From: Rhodococcus koreensis
Lineage (GTDB): Bacteria > Actinomycetota > Actinomycetes > Mycobacteriales > Mycobacteriaceae
Reading direction: 5' to 3'
Assembly: GCF_900105905.1 (NCBI RefSeq)
Contig: NZ_FNSV01000005.1
Location: 6,696,001-6,760,000, forward strand
DNA length: 64,000 nt
Shown here: in pieces, positions 8,432-16,997 of the stretch
Position numbering within the stretch: position 1 is the stretch's first letter
Layout: each line of letters begins with the position of its first letter
Program-made: the position numbers and the translations under genes
Notes under the pieces: generated by a model
Seen by the model: the letters and a program-made list of their open reading frames with translations, nothing else
Databases searched by the model: none
What the model was told of the DNA's origin: nothing

Positions 8432-8971
8432 ATGACCTCAACGTCGACGACGACCGCACCCCGGGCCGACCGGGCCTGCCTCGACTACGTGGACCGGGAG
8501 TTCTACCTCCCCGCGCAGCGGGTGCTGCCGTGGACCGCGAACCTCGCGGCACTTCCCGGCGAACCCGGAACGCCGCTGCGGATGACGGGCGTCGTCCGGT
8601 CCCGCACCGGCGAACCGCTGTCGGGTGCGGAGATCGAGATCTGGCACGCGGACGCCGACGGATGCTATTCCGGGTATTCCGTGGAGATCCTCCGCAACAA
8701 CCTGCGCGGCATCGTCGTCACCTGCGCGGGCGGTCGCTTCGACATCGCGACGGTGCAGCCCGCGCCGTGCGAATTCTCCAGCGCCCGAGGCGATGCCGAC
8801 GTGGGGCACCTCAACGTGATCGTGCACGCGCGCGGGTTCCGCCCGCTCGCGACGAGGCTGGTCCCTACGCCCGGCGCGTCGAGAGAAGTGGGCAGTTCCG
8901 CCGTCGAGACGCTTGTCGACGTCGGTGCCGATGGAGTGGTCTCCTGCGACTTCGTGCTCGATCCGATCTGA
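8432..8971 (+). CDS. Short intradiol-dioxygenase-like protein with lost iron ligands
   Basis: This 179-residue protein matches only the catalytic beta-sandwich of intradiol catechol dioxygenases (IWHADADGCYSGY, NLRG, IATVQPAP, HLNVIVHARG) and lacks the helical N-terminal dimerisation domain of CatA. Aligned with CatA, whose ligands are Tyr162, Tyr196, His220 and His222, it keeps Tyr79 and His126. The second tyrosine is Cys113 and the second histidine is Asn128. It should therefore not bind Fe(III) in the normal way and may be a pseudoenzyme or have a new role. The reading frame is intact with normal codon use, so it is not an obvious pseudogene. The ATG at 8432 has only a weak upstream AGG; an in-frame GTG lies just before it at 8429. 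Confidence 0.72.
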   Translation: MTSTSTTTAPRADRACLDYVDREFYLPAQRVLPWTANLAALPGEPGTPLRMTGVVRSRTGEPLSGAEIEIWHADADGCYSGYSVEILRNNLRGIVVTCAGGRFDIATVQPAPCEFSSARGDADVGHLNVIVHARGFRPLATRLVPTPGASREVGSSAVETLVDVGADGVVSCDFVLDPI

Positions 8972-8985
8972 CCGGCGTGCCGCCG

Positions 8986-9756
8986 TCAGCCGGCGTAACC
9001 CATGTCCGCGCTCAGGGCGGCCGCGGCGGCGAGGACGCACGGAACGGCCTGTTCGCGGAACTGCGCCGGAGTGTTGCGCGCGGACGACGTGGAGCACGCG
9101 ACCACGCCGACTACCGTGCCGCCGGCGTCGCGGACCGGTGCGGCGAGCGAGATGAGCCCCTTCTCCAGTTCCTCGGCCGTCAGGGCGAACCCCTGCTCGC
9201 GGACCTTGGTCAGTTCCCGCTCGAGTTCGGCCGCGGAGCCGATGGTTTCGGGCCCGAGTTTCTGGAACGTGGACTCGGCGACCACCTGCTCGACGACGTC
9301 GGCGGGGGCCCAGGCCAGGAGCGCACGGCCCATGGACGTGGCGTACGCGGGGACACGGGTGCCCACGGAGACGTTGATGCTCATGATCCGCCGGACGGGG
9401 ACGCGCGCCGCGTAGACCACGTCGGCGCCGTCGAGCACACCGAGCGACGCGGACTCCTGGGTCTTCTCGGCCACCTCGAGCAGCCGGGGCATCGCGGCCT
9501 CGATGAGCGCGTGCGACTCCGAGTAGTGCTGTCCGATGCTGAGCACGCGGGGGGTGAGCGACCACCGGCCTCCCGCCCCCGCGACGTACCCCAGCTTCTG
9601 CAGGGTGAGCAGGATCCGGCGGACGGCGGGGCGCGACAGTCCCGCTTCCGTCGCGAGTTCGGCGAGCGTCGGGTTCGGGCGCTGGGCGTCGAAGGCCAGC
9701 AGCACGGCGAAACCGCGCTCGATGCTCTGGATGTAATCGCGATCGCTCTCGGTCAT
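8986..9756 (-). CDS. catR: IclR-family regulator CatR
   Basis: The protein is 256 residues from the ATG at 9756, which has GGAGG six bases upstream; a GTG at 9768 is an alternative. It has an N-terminal winged HTH (about residues 8-70, with TLAELATEAGLSRPAVRRIL) and a C-terminal IclR effector domain (RIMSINVSVGTRVPAYATSMGRALLA). It is divergent from catA, and IclR-type CatR/PcaR proteins commonly control catechol genes in response to muconate or related acids. Its likely sites are the boxes at 9812-9868 and the copies before the gene at 8432. Confidence 0.85.
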   Translation of the reverse strand: MTESDRDYIQSIERGFAVLLAFDAQRPNPTLAELATEAGLSRPAVRRILLTLQKLGYVAGAGGRWSLTPRVLSIGQHYSESHALIEAAMPRLLEVAEKTQESASLGVLDGADVVYAARVPVRRIMSINVSVGTRVPAYATSMGRALLAWAPADVVEQVVAESTFQKLGPETIGSAAELERELTKVREQGFALTAEELEKGLISLAAPVRDAGGTVVGVVACSTSSARNTPAQFREQAVPCVLAAAAALSADMGYAG

Positions 9757-9799
9757 TGCGGCCTCCACCAGCGATTCGTGTGCGTCTTCGGACTCGGGG

Positions 9800-9868
9800 T
9801 TGACATTTCAATGTGACTGCGCGCACAGTAGTGGTGTACGCACAGCGTGATGTTAGTACGCACAGCGT
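9800..9868 (+). promoter_or_regulatory. catR-catA promoter/operator region
   Basis: TTGACA lies at 9800-9805, with TGTGACTGCGCGCACA at 9812-9827. Two exact copies of GTACGCACAGCGT follow at 9836-9848 and 9856-9868, 20 bases apart. TGTG-N8-CACA is an imperfect inverted repeat. A weak -10 (CACAGT, 9824-9829) is possible. The elements lie between divergent catR and catA and are probable CatR sites. Confidence 0.65.
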
Positions 9869-9962
9869 ACATATGCAAGACCCTCCGGCGTGTGAACACC
9901 CACCGCGTCGCCCAAAACTCGATACCAGCCCTGTCCGAATTCCTTCAGCCCGAGGAGAAACG

Positions 9963-10805
9963 ATGACCACCACCGAGAGCCCCACCGCAGCCGGATCCGG
10001 CTCCGCCGCCACCGACAAGTTCAAGGCCGAGCGCGTCAGCGCCGACACCTCGCCCGAGCGGCTCGCGGCGATCGCCAAGGACGCCCTCGGCGCGCTCAAC
10101 GACGTGATCCTCAAGCACGGCGTCACCTACCCCGAATACCGCGTGTTCAAGCAGTGGCTGATCGACGTCGGCGAGGGCGGCGAGTGGCCGCTGTTCCTCG
10201 ACGTGTTCATCGAGCACTCCGTCGAAGAGGTCCTCGCCCGCTCCCGCAAGGGCACCAAGGGCAGCATCGAGGGCCCGTACTACATCGAGAACTCGCCGGA
10301 ACTGCCGTCCACGTGCACCCTGCCGATGCGTGCCGAGGACGAGAAGATCACCCCGCTCGTCTTCGCCGGCCAGGTCACCGACCTCGGCGGCAACGGGCTC
10401 GCCGGGGCGAAGGTCGAACTGTGGCACGCCGACAACGACGGCTACTACTCGCAGTTCGCACCGCACCTGCCCGAGTGGAACCTGCGGGGCACGATCATCG
10501 CCGACGACGAGGGGCGCTACGAGATCACCACGATCCAGCCTGCGCCCTACCAGATCCCGACCGACGGCCCGACCGGCCAGTTCATCGAGGCGCAGAACGG
10601 CCACCCGTGGCGTCCCGCGCACCTGCACCTCATCGTGTCGGCGCCCGGCAAGGAGTCGGTCACCACGCAGCTGTACTTCAAGGGCGGCGAGTGGATCGAC
10701 AGCGACGTCGCGTCGGCCACCAAGCCGGAACTGATCCTCGACCCGAAGACCGGCGACGACGGCAAGAACTACGTCACCTACAACTTCGTGCTCGACCCCG
10801 CGTGA
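9963..10805 (+). CDS. catA: Catechol 1,2-dioxygenase
   Basis: The 280-residue Fe(III) intradiol dioxygenase opens catechol to cis,cis-muconate. A helical N-terminal domain (about 20-120) precedes the catalytic domain. The expected ligands are present: Tyr162 in DGYYS, Tyr196 in IQPAPY, and His220 and His222 in RPAHLHL. GAGGAG lies eight bases before the ATG. It is the first gene of catABC and receives catechol from the gco and phe systems upstream. Confidence 0.96.
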   Translation: MTTTESPTAAGSGSAATDKFKAERVSADTSPERLAAIAKDALGALNDVILKHGVTYPEYRVFKQWLIDVGEGGEWPLFLDVFIEHSVEEVLARSRKGTKGSIEGPYYIENSPELPSTCTLPMRAEDEKITPLVFAGQVTDLGGNGLAGAKVELWHADNDGYYSQFAPHLPEWNLRGTIIADDEGRYEITTIQPAPYQIPTDGPTGQFIEAQNGHPWRPAHLHLIVSAPGKESVTTQLYFKGGEWIDSDVASATKPELILDPKTGDDGKNYVTYNFVLDPA

Positions 10806-10834
10806 CCCGTTCCACCCGTACAGAAAGTGATCCG

Positions 10835-11956
10835 ATGACCGACCTGTCGATCGTCTCCGTCGAAACGACGATCCTCGATGTGCCGCTGGTGCGTCCCCAC
10901 AAGTTCGCGACCACGTCGATGACCGCGCAGCCGCTCCTGCTGGTCGCGGTCGAGACCGCCGGCGGCGTGACCGGCCACGGCGAGGGCGTCGTCCCCGGCG
11001 GCCCCTGGTGGGGCGGCGAGTCGGTGGAGACGATGCAGGCGATCATCGAGAAGTACATCGCCCCGGTCCTGCTGGGGCGGCGTGTCGACGAGATCACCGG
11101 CATCATGTCGGACATCGAAAGGGTGGTCGCCAATGCACGTTTCGCGAAGGCGGCCGTCGACGTCGCGTTGCACGACGCCTGGGCCCGCAGCCTGGGCGTA
11201 CCCGTGCACACGCTGCTCGGCGGCGCCTTCCGGAAGAGCGTCGACGTCACCTGGGCCCTCGGCGCCGCACCCGCCGAGGAGATCATCGAGGAGGCCCTCG
11301 GCCTGGTCGAGTCGAAGCGGCACTTCAGTTTCAAGCTGAAGATGGGTGCGCTCGACCCTGCCGTCGACACGGCTCGGGTGGTCCGGATCGCCCAGGCGCT
11401 CGAGGGCAAGGCCGGCGTCCGGATCGACGTCAACGCCCGTTGGGATCGGCTGACCGCGCTGAAGTACGTGCCCCGCCTCGTCGACGGCGGCGTCGAACTG
11501 ATCGAGCAGCCCACACCCGGTGAGCAACTCGAGGTCCTCGCCGAGCTGAACCGGCTCGTCCCCGTCCCGGTGATGGCCGACGAGAGTGTCCAGACTCCGC
11601 ACGACGCCCTCGAGGTCGCCCGCCGCGGCGCCGCCGACGTCATCGCGCTCAAGACCACCAAATGCGGTGGCCTCGCGAAGAGCCGCGAAGTGGTCGCGAT
11701 CGCCAAGGCAGCCGGAATCGCCTGCCACGGAGCCACGTCCATCGAAGGCCCGATCGGGACCGCGGCGTCCATTCAGTTCGCCTGCGCCGAGCCCGGCATC
11801 AACTTCGGCACCGAACTGTTCGGGCCCCTGCTGTTCAGTGAGGAATTGCTGCAGGAACCGCTTCGCTACGCCGACGGCCAGGTGTCCCTGCCCGAAGGCC
11901 CCGGACTCGGAGTCGAGCTCAACATGGACGCAGTCAAGACCTGGACCAGGAACTGA
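10835..11956 (+). CDS. catB: Muconate cycloisomerase
   Basis: This 373-residue enolase-superfamily enzyme converts cis,cis-muconate to muconolactone. Catalytic residues match the family: the KLK motif with Lys167/Lys169, metal ligands Asp198, Glu224 and Asp249, and Lys273. Numbering agrees with the classical muconate-lactonising enzymes. The gene starts 29 bases after catA and precedes catC by 15 bases. Nothing suggests a chloromuconate-type variant, though that cannot be excluded by eye. Confidence 0.95.
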   Translation: MTDLSIVSVETTILDVPLVRPHKFATTSMTAQPLLLVAVETAGGVTGHGEGVVPGGPWWGGESVETMQAIIEKYIAPVLLGRRVDEITGIMSDIERVVANARFAKAAVDVALHDAWARSLGVPVHTLLGGAFRKSVDVTWALGAAPAEEIIEEALGLVESKRHFSFKLKMGALDPAVDTARVVRIAQALEGKAGVRIDVNARWDRLTALKYVPRLVDGGVELIEQPTPGEQLEVLAELNRLVPVPVMADESVQTPHDALEVARRGAADVIALKTTKCGGLAKSREVVAIAKAAGIACHGATSIEGPIGTAASIQFACAEPGINFGTELFGPLLFSEELLQEPLRYADGQVSLPEGPGLGVELNMDAVKTWTRN

Positions 11957-11971
11957 GGAGGACACCACCCG

Positions 11972-12253
11972 ATGGCACTCTTTCACGTGCGCATGGACGT
12001 CGCCATTCCCCGCGACCTCGACCCGAAGGTCCGGGACGAGACGATCGCCAAGGAGAAGGCCTACTCGCAGGAGCTTCAGCGCTCCGGCAAGTGGCCCGAG
12101 ATCTGGCGGATCGTCGGTCAGTACAGCAACATCAGCATCTTCGACGTCGAGTCGGCCGACGAACTGCACGAGATCCTGTGGAACCTTCCACTGTTCCCGT
12201 ACATGAAGATCGAGATCATGCCGCTCACCCGGCACGGTTCCGACGTCAAGTAG
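11972..12253 (+). CDS. catC: Muconolactone delta-isomerase
   Basis: The 93-residue protein has the normal length and sequence of CatC (MALFHVRMDVAIPRDLDP at the start, LPLFPYMKIEIMPLTRH near the end). It isomerises muconolactone to 3-oxoadipate enol-lactone as a ferredoxin-fold oligomer. GAGGA precedes the ATG by nine bases. It ends the cat operon and is followed at once by a strong terminator hairpin. The downstream hydrolase PcaD/L is not in this window. Confidence 0.95.
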   Translation: MALFHVRMDVAIPRDLDPKVRDETIAKEKAYSQELQRSGKWPEIWRIVGQYSNISIFDVESADELHEILWNLPLFPYMKIEIMPLTRHGSDVK

Positions 12254-12264
12254 GCCTCCGGCCC

Positions 12265-12304
12265 GTGCGTGGTTGACGAGTCTCTGGACTCGTCAACCAC
12301 GCAC
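12265..12304. terminator. Perfect 18-bp hairpin terminator after catC
   Basis: GTGCGTGGTTGACGAGTC (12265-12282) is exactly complementary to 12287-12304 around a TCTG loop. A second small hairpin, AGGCGGC-GGA-GCCGCCT, follows at 12305-12321. It lies between convergent catC and the ROK gene and probably stops transcription from both sides. No long T-run is present, as is usual in actinomycetes. Confidence 0.8.
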
Positions 12305-12319
12305 AGGCGGCGGAGCCGC

Positions 12320-13516
12320 CTATTTCTGCCGCGCGAGCAGTTGGTCCACGGCGCGCACGCTGAGGACGTGGTCGAGTGCCATGGTGGCGCTGCCGACGAC
12401 GCCGGACAGTTCCCCGTGCGTCCAGGGGAGGATCTGAAGCTGTTGGGTGGCGACGGCGATCGCGTTGCCGTACAGGGTTTCGCGTAGCCCGGCGACGAAC
12501 GTGTCGTACGCCTGCGCCATGTCGCCGCCGACGATCACGACCTCCGGGTTGAGGAGGTTGATCGCCCCCGACAGGACCTCGCCGATCTGGCGCCCGCTCT
12601 CGCGGATCATCCGCCGGGCCTCGGCGTCGCCGGCGAGGGCGAGGGTGATCACGTCGCGGATGTGCGTCACTTCGCGTCCCTGCTCCTGCAGGTTGCGGAC
12701 CAGCGCCCACCCGCCGGCGACGGCCTCGATACATCCCACATCACCGCAGCGGCACACCACCCCTTGTGCCGCTGCGGTTTTCGTGTGTCCGATCTCGCCT
12801 GCCGCGCCCAGGGCGCCCCGCTGCAGCACGCCGCCGGACACGAGTCCGGCGCCGAGCCCGGTCGACGCCTTGATGAGCAGCATGTCGGCGAAGTCTCGGC
12901 GTTCCCCGCGTCGCTCGGCCAGGACCATGACGTTGGCGTCGTTGTCGACGAAGACGGGCGCGTCGGTGACATCGGCGAGGAACGGCTGCAGCGGAACGCC
13001 GTCCCAGCCCGACATCATGGGAGAGTTCAGGCTGCACCCGCGCTCGGTGTCGACGGTGCCGGGGAGACTGATCCCGATCCCGACCGTCCGCCCCGCGGTC
13101 TCGCCCAGGCCCTCGCGCAGCGCGATGAGACGCCTCGCGATGACGGGCATCAGCTCGGCCGGGCTCGTGCCGATTTCCTGCTCCACATCCTCGGCGACGA
13201 TGACGTCGCCTGCGAGGTCGCAGATGGCCAGCTGGGTGCGGCTCCGGCCGATGGCGGCCGACAGCACCACTCCGGCCTGCACGTGAAACGAGAGTTTCAC
13301 CGGCGGGCGTCCGCCGGTCGACACGCCCTCTTCGCGTTCGACGACGAGTCCCGACGCCTGCAGCGACGACACCCGGGCCGCGACGGCCGTGCGGGACAGC
13401 CCCGTGAGGTTGCCGATCTCGGTGCGCGTGGTGGCTAGCCCTGCGCGAATGAGGGCGAAAACGTCGCCACCCGTCGCCGGGGAGGTCGTCGAGCGAGGCG
13501 TCCGCATGCAGGCCAT
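12320..13516 (-). CDS. ROK-family transcriptional regulator (zwf-side)
   Basis: About 398 residues, with an N-terminal winged HTH (about 15-75, TRTEIGNLTGLSRTAVAARVSS) and a C-terminal ROK domain containing DNDANV and the zinc motif region CRCGDVGCIEAV. ROK repressors sense sugars or sugar phosphates. It is divergent from zwf, so it is a candidate regulator of the Entner-Doudoroff operon. The start is uncertain: codons at 13516 and 13507 are in frame and neither has a strong ribosome site. The stop codon overlaps the second hairpin after catC. Confidence 0.85.
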   Translation of the reverse strand: MACMRTPRSTTSPATGGDVFALIRAGLATTRTEIGNLTGLSRTAVAARVSSLQASGLVVEREEGVSTGGRPPVKLSFHVQAGVVLSAAIGRSRTQLAICDLAGDVIVAEDVEQEIGTSPAELMPVIARRLIALREGLGETAGRTVGIGISLPGTVDTERGCSLNSPMMSGWDGVPLQPFLADVTDAPVFVDNDANVMVLAERRGERRDFADMLLIKASTGLGAGLVSGGVLQRGALGAAGEIGHTKTAAAQGVVCRCGDVGCIEAVAGGWALVRNLQEQGREVTHIRDVITLALAGDAEARRMIRESGRQIGEVLSGAINLLNPEVVIVGGDMAQAYDTFVAGLRETLYGNAIAVATQQLQILPWTHGELSGVVGSATMALDHVLSVRAVDQLLARQK

Positions 13517-13570
13517 TCAACCAACCGGACACGCGTCTGACAACGTAAGGTTCAGATCTTTGTTCGTCGA

Positions 13571-13615
13571 AATACTTAAGTTTGTATTGATCAAAAGCCA
13601 AAGGTCGCCTACTCT
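13571..13615 (+). promoter_or_regulatory. zwf promoter and possible ROK operator
   Basis: TTGATC (13587-13592) and TACTCT (13610-13615) are separated by 17 bases and sit 44 bases upstream of the zwf ATG. An inverted repeat AATAC-N8-GTATT (13571-13588) overlaps the -35. The area is strikingly A/T-rich compared with its surroundings. Binding by the neighbouring ROK protein is inferred from position only. Confidence 0.5.
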
Positions 13616-13658
13616 CGTCTGTGATGGCCCACACATCCGGCTTTCAGAGGGAGATGAC

Positions 13659-15137
13659 ATGTCACCAGCGACCACCGTGGAACCGTGCGATTTCGTCGTG
13701 TTCGGCGGCACCGGCGACCTGGCGGTTCGTAAGCTGCTTCCCGCGCTCTACCTGCGCGACAGGGACGGTCAGCTGCCCGCCGAAACCCGCGTGATCGGTG
13801 CCTCGCGAGCCGGTCTCGACACCGACGGCTACCGCGACAAGGTGCGAGGAGAACTCGCGCGTTTCGTCTCCGGCGATCAGCTGGATTCGGACACCTGTGA
13901 GCGATTTCTCAATCGCCTCGAATACGTCACCGTCGATGTCGCGGACCCGGCGAACTGGACGGGCCTGCAGGACTGTCTCGCCGACCGGGAAGGCGCCATC
14001 CGGGTGTTCTACCTGGCGTGCGCTCCCGGCCTGTTCGGGCCGATCTGCGAGAACCTCGCCCTGAACGGTCTCGCCGACGCACAGTCCCGCGTTGTGCTGG
14101 AGAAGCCCATCGGTCACGACCTCGCCTCGGCTCGCGCCGTCAACGACGCGGTCGGCGCAGTGTTCGAGGAATCGCAGATCTTCCGCATCGACCACTATCT
14201 CGGCAAGGAGAGCGTCCAGAACCTGCTGGTCACTCGATTCGCCAACACGTTCCTCGAGCCGCTGTGGAACTCCTCGTCGATCGACCACGTGCAGATCAAC
14301 GTCGCCGAGTCGCTCGGAGTGGGCAGCCGCGGCGGCTACTACGAGTCGGCGGGCGCGCTGCGCGACATGCTGCAGAACCACCTCCTGCAGATGCTCTGCC
14401 TCGTCGCGATGGAGCCGCCCACCTACGTCGACCGCGAGACCGTGCGCGACGAGAAGCTGAAGGTGCTCCAGGCCCTCAAGCCGATGAGCCCGCAGGACGT
14501 CGAACGCTGCACGGTCGCAGGCCAGTACGGCCCCGGGCTCGCCGACGGGAAAGCCGTCCCCGGATACCAGGACGACGTCGAGAACCCGGACAGCACCACC
14601 GAGACGTTCATCGCCGTCAAGGCCGAGATCCAGAACTGGCGGTGGGCCGGCGTGCCGTTCTACCTGCGCACCGGCAAGCGCATGGACCGGCGCTGCTCGG
14701 AGATCGTCGTGCAGTTCAAGCCCGTCCCGCACCCCATGTTCCCGGGCAGCGAGGGCCACAGCGAACCCAACCGCCTGGTCATCCAGCTGCAGCCCCACGA
14801 GGGCATGCGTCTGCACATGACGGCGAAGGAACCCGGCCCCGGCGGTATCCGCCTCAAGCCGGTGTCGCTGGACCTCAACTACATCGAAACGTTCAAGCGT
14901 CCGTCGCCCGACGCCTACGAGCGGCTGCTGATGGACGTGGTCCGGGGCAACCCGACCCTGTTCATGCGCCGCGACGAGGTGGAGGCCGCCTGGGAGTGGG
15001 TCGAGCAGATCCTCGTCGGGTGGGAGAAGTCCGAGCGTGGACCGCGGCGGTACCCGGCGGGCACCAACGGACCCACCGACGCGACCATCCTGATCGAGCG
15101 CGACGGCCGCGCCTGGCACGAAGGAGTTACCGCATGA
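13659..15137 (+). CDS. zwf: Glucose-6-phosphate 1-dehydrogenase
   Basis: This 492-residue enzyme oxidises glucose 6-phosphate to 6-phosphogluconolactone. The nucleotide-binding motif GGTGDLAVRK is at 16-25, EKPIGHDL at about 149 and the active-site signature DHYLGKE at 178-184. The ATG at 13659 follows AGAGGGAG. The next gene, edd, overlaps it by four bases (ATGA), so here the enzyme is tied to the Entner-Doudoroff pathway. No lactonase gene is seen nearby. Confidence 0.95.
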   Translation: MSPATTVEPCDFVVFGGTGDLAVRKLLPALYLRDRDGQLPAETRVIGASRAGLDTDGYRDKVRGELARFVSGDQLDSDTCERFLNRLEYVTVDVADPANWTGLQDCLADREGAIRVFYLACAPGLFGPICENLALNGLADAQSRVVLEKPIGHDLASARAVNDAVGAVFEESQIFRIDHYLGKESVQNLLVTRFANTFLEPLWNSSSIDHVQINVAESLGVGSRGGYYESAGALRDMLQNHLLQMLCLVAMEPPTYVDRETVRDEKLKVLQALKPMSPQDVERCTVAGQYGPGLADGKAVPGYQDDVENPDSTTETFIAVKAEIQNWRWAGVPFYLRTGKRMDRRCSEIVVQFKPVPHPMFPGSEGHSEPNRLVIQLQPHEGMRLHMTAKEPGPGGIRLKPVSLDLNYIETFKRPSPDAYERLLMDVVRGNPTLFMRRDEVEAAWEWVEQILVGWEKSERGPRRYPAGTNGPTDATILIERDGRAWHEGVTA

Positions 15138-16987
15138 CCGACGCGCCCACACCCACCGCCGACGTACACCCCGTCCTCGCCGCCGTCACCGAACGCATCA
15201 TCGAGCGCAGCAGGCCCGAGCGCACGATCTACCTCGACCGCATCCGGCAGGCCGCCGACCGCGGTCCGGCGCGCGGCAAGCTGGCCTGCGCGAACCTGGC
15301 GCACGGCTTCGCCGCGTCCGGCCCGGCCGACAAGAAGGCGCTGCGCGCGTTCGTCAAGCCCAACATCGCGATCGTCTCGTCGTACAACGACATGCTGTCG
15401 GCGCACCAGCCGTTCGAACACTTTCCCCGGCAGCTCAAGGCCGCGGTCATGGAGGCCGGCGGCATCGCCCAGTTCGCAGGCGGCGTCCCCGCCATGTGCG
15501 ACGGCATCACCCAGGGCCGCGACGGAATGCAGCTGTCCCTGTTCAGTCGCGACGTCATCGCGATGGCGACGGCGATCGGCCTGTCCCACGACATGTTCGA
15601 CGGCGCCCTCATGCTCGGCGTGTGCGACAAGATCGTGCCCGGAATGCTCATCGGCGCACTCGGATTCGGCCACCTGCCGACGATCTTCGTGCCCGCCGGG
15701 CCGATGACGTCCGGTCTGCCCAATAACGAGAAGTCGCGCGTCCGCCAGCTGTACGCCGAGGGCAAGGCCGACCGCGAGCAACTGCTCGATGCCGAGGCTG
15801 CGTCCTACCACGGTGTCGGCACCTGCACGTTCTTCGGCACGGCCAACTCCAACCAGCTGCTCATGGAGGTCATGGGCCTGCACCTGCCCGGATCCAGCTT
15901 CGTGAACCCGGGCACCCCGCTGCGGGAGGCCCTCACGTGGGAGGCGGGAAAGCGCGTCACCGGTCTCACCTCGCTCGGCGACGACTACACACCGGTCGGT
16001 GAGGTCGTGGACGAGAAGGCCGTGGTCAACGGCTGCGTCGCACTGCTCGCGACCGGCGGTTCGACCAACCACACGATGCACCTCGTGGCGATCGCCCGCG
16101 CCGCAGGCATCACCCTCACGTGGGACGACCTGTCGGAACTGTCCGCGGTGGTGCCGCTGCTCGCCCGGATCTACCCCAACGGCTCGGCGGACGTGAACCA
16201 CTTCCACGCGGCGGGCGGCCTCGGCTACGTGGTGTCGTCGATGCTGGATGCGGGACTGCTGCACGAGGACGTGAAGACCGTCGTCGGCGCCGGACTCCGC
16301 CGTTACACCGAGGAGCCGAAGCTGTCCGGCGAGGGCGTCGAATGGCAGCCGGGCACCCGAATCAGCCTCGACACCAGCGTGTTGCGCGGACCGGAAGATC
16401 CGTTCGACGTCAACGGCGGCCTCAAGATGCTGACCGGAAACCTGGGTTCGTGCGTGATGAAGACGTCGGCCGTCCACCCGGACCACCGCGTGGTGACCGC
16501 CCCGGCCCGGGTGTTCGACGATCAGCTCGACTTCCTCGCCGCGTTCGAGGCGGGCACGCTGACCGGCGATTTCGTGGCCGTGCTCCGGTACCAGGGGCCG
16601 CGCGCCAACGGCATGCCCGAATTGCACAAGCTCACACCGGTGCTCGGCGTTCTGCAGGATCAGGGCCGCAAGGTCGCGCTGGTCACCGACGGCCGGATGT
16701 CCGGCGCGTCCGGGAAGGTGCCCGCGGCCATCCACCTCACCCCCGAGGCGGCGGCGGACGGACCGCTCGCGCGGGTGCGTGACGGCGACGTCCTCACCGT
16801 CGACGCCGTGACCGGATCCGTGAACGTGCACGTAGGCGACGAGGAACTGGCCGCCCGCCCGGCGACCGGTCGTGCGCTCAGTGCCGATGAATGGGTCGGC
16901 ACGGGCCGCGAACTCTTCGCCGGCCTGCGTGCCGCCGTCGGACCGGCGACCCAGGGCGCCAGCGTTTTCCACCCCCAACCCGTCTAA
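15134..16987 (+). CDS. edd: Phosphogluconate dehydratase
   Basis: This 617-residue member of the IlvD/Edd family dehydrates 6-phosphogluconate to 2-keto-3-deoxy-6-phosphogluconate. Length and motifs match Edd rather than IlvD: GGVPAMCDGITQGRDGMQLS, MLGVCDKIVPGM and TDGRMSGASGKVPAAIHL. Conserved cysteines in CDG, VCDK and GSCVMK are the expected Fe-S ligands. It overlaps zwf by four bases, with AAGGAG upstream, and eda follows after ten bases. Confidence 0.95.
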   Translation: MTDAPTPTADVHPVLAAVTERIIERSRPERTIYLDRIRQAADRGPARGKLACANLAHGFAASGPADKKALRAFVKPNIAIVSSYNDMLSAHQPFEHFPRQLKAAVMEAGGIAQFAGGVPAMCDGITQGRDGMQLSLFSRDVIAMATAIGLSHDMFDGALMLGVCDKIVPGMLIGALGFGHLPTIFVPAGPMTSGLPNNEKSRVRQLYAEGKADREQLLDAEAASYHGVGTCTFFGTANSNQLLMEVMGLHLPGSSFVNPGTPLREALTWEAGKRVTGLTSLGDDYTPVGEVVDEKAVVNGCVALLATGGSTNHTMHLVAIARAAGITLTWDDLSELSAVVPLLARIYPNGSADVNHFHAAGGLGYVVSSMLDAGLLHEDVKTVVGAGLRRYTEEPKLSGEGVEWQPGTRISLDTSVLRGPEDPFDVNGGLKMLTGNLGSCVMKTSAVHPDHRVVTAPARVFDDQLDFLAAFEAGTLTGDFVAVLRYQGPRANGMPELHKLTPVLGVLQDQGRKVALVTDGRMSGASGKVPAAIHLTPEAAADGPLARVRDGDVLTVDAVTGSVNVHVGDEELAARPATGRALSADEWVGTGRELFAGLRAAVGPATQGASVFHPQPV

Positions 16988-16997
16988 GGAGTATTCA

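Noticed and set aside
8432..8971. Frameshifted or truncated catA pseudogene
   Set aside because: The frame is continuous to a normal stop, has no internal disruption, and the catA-like promoter is well preserved, so decay is not the simplest reading.
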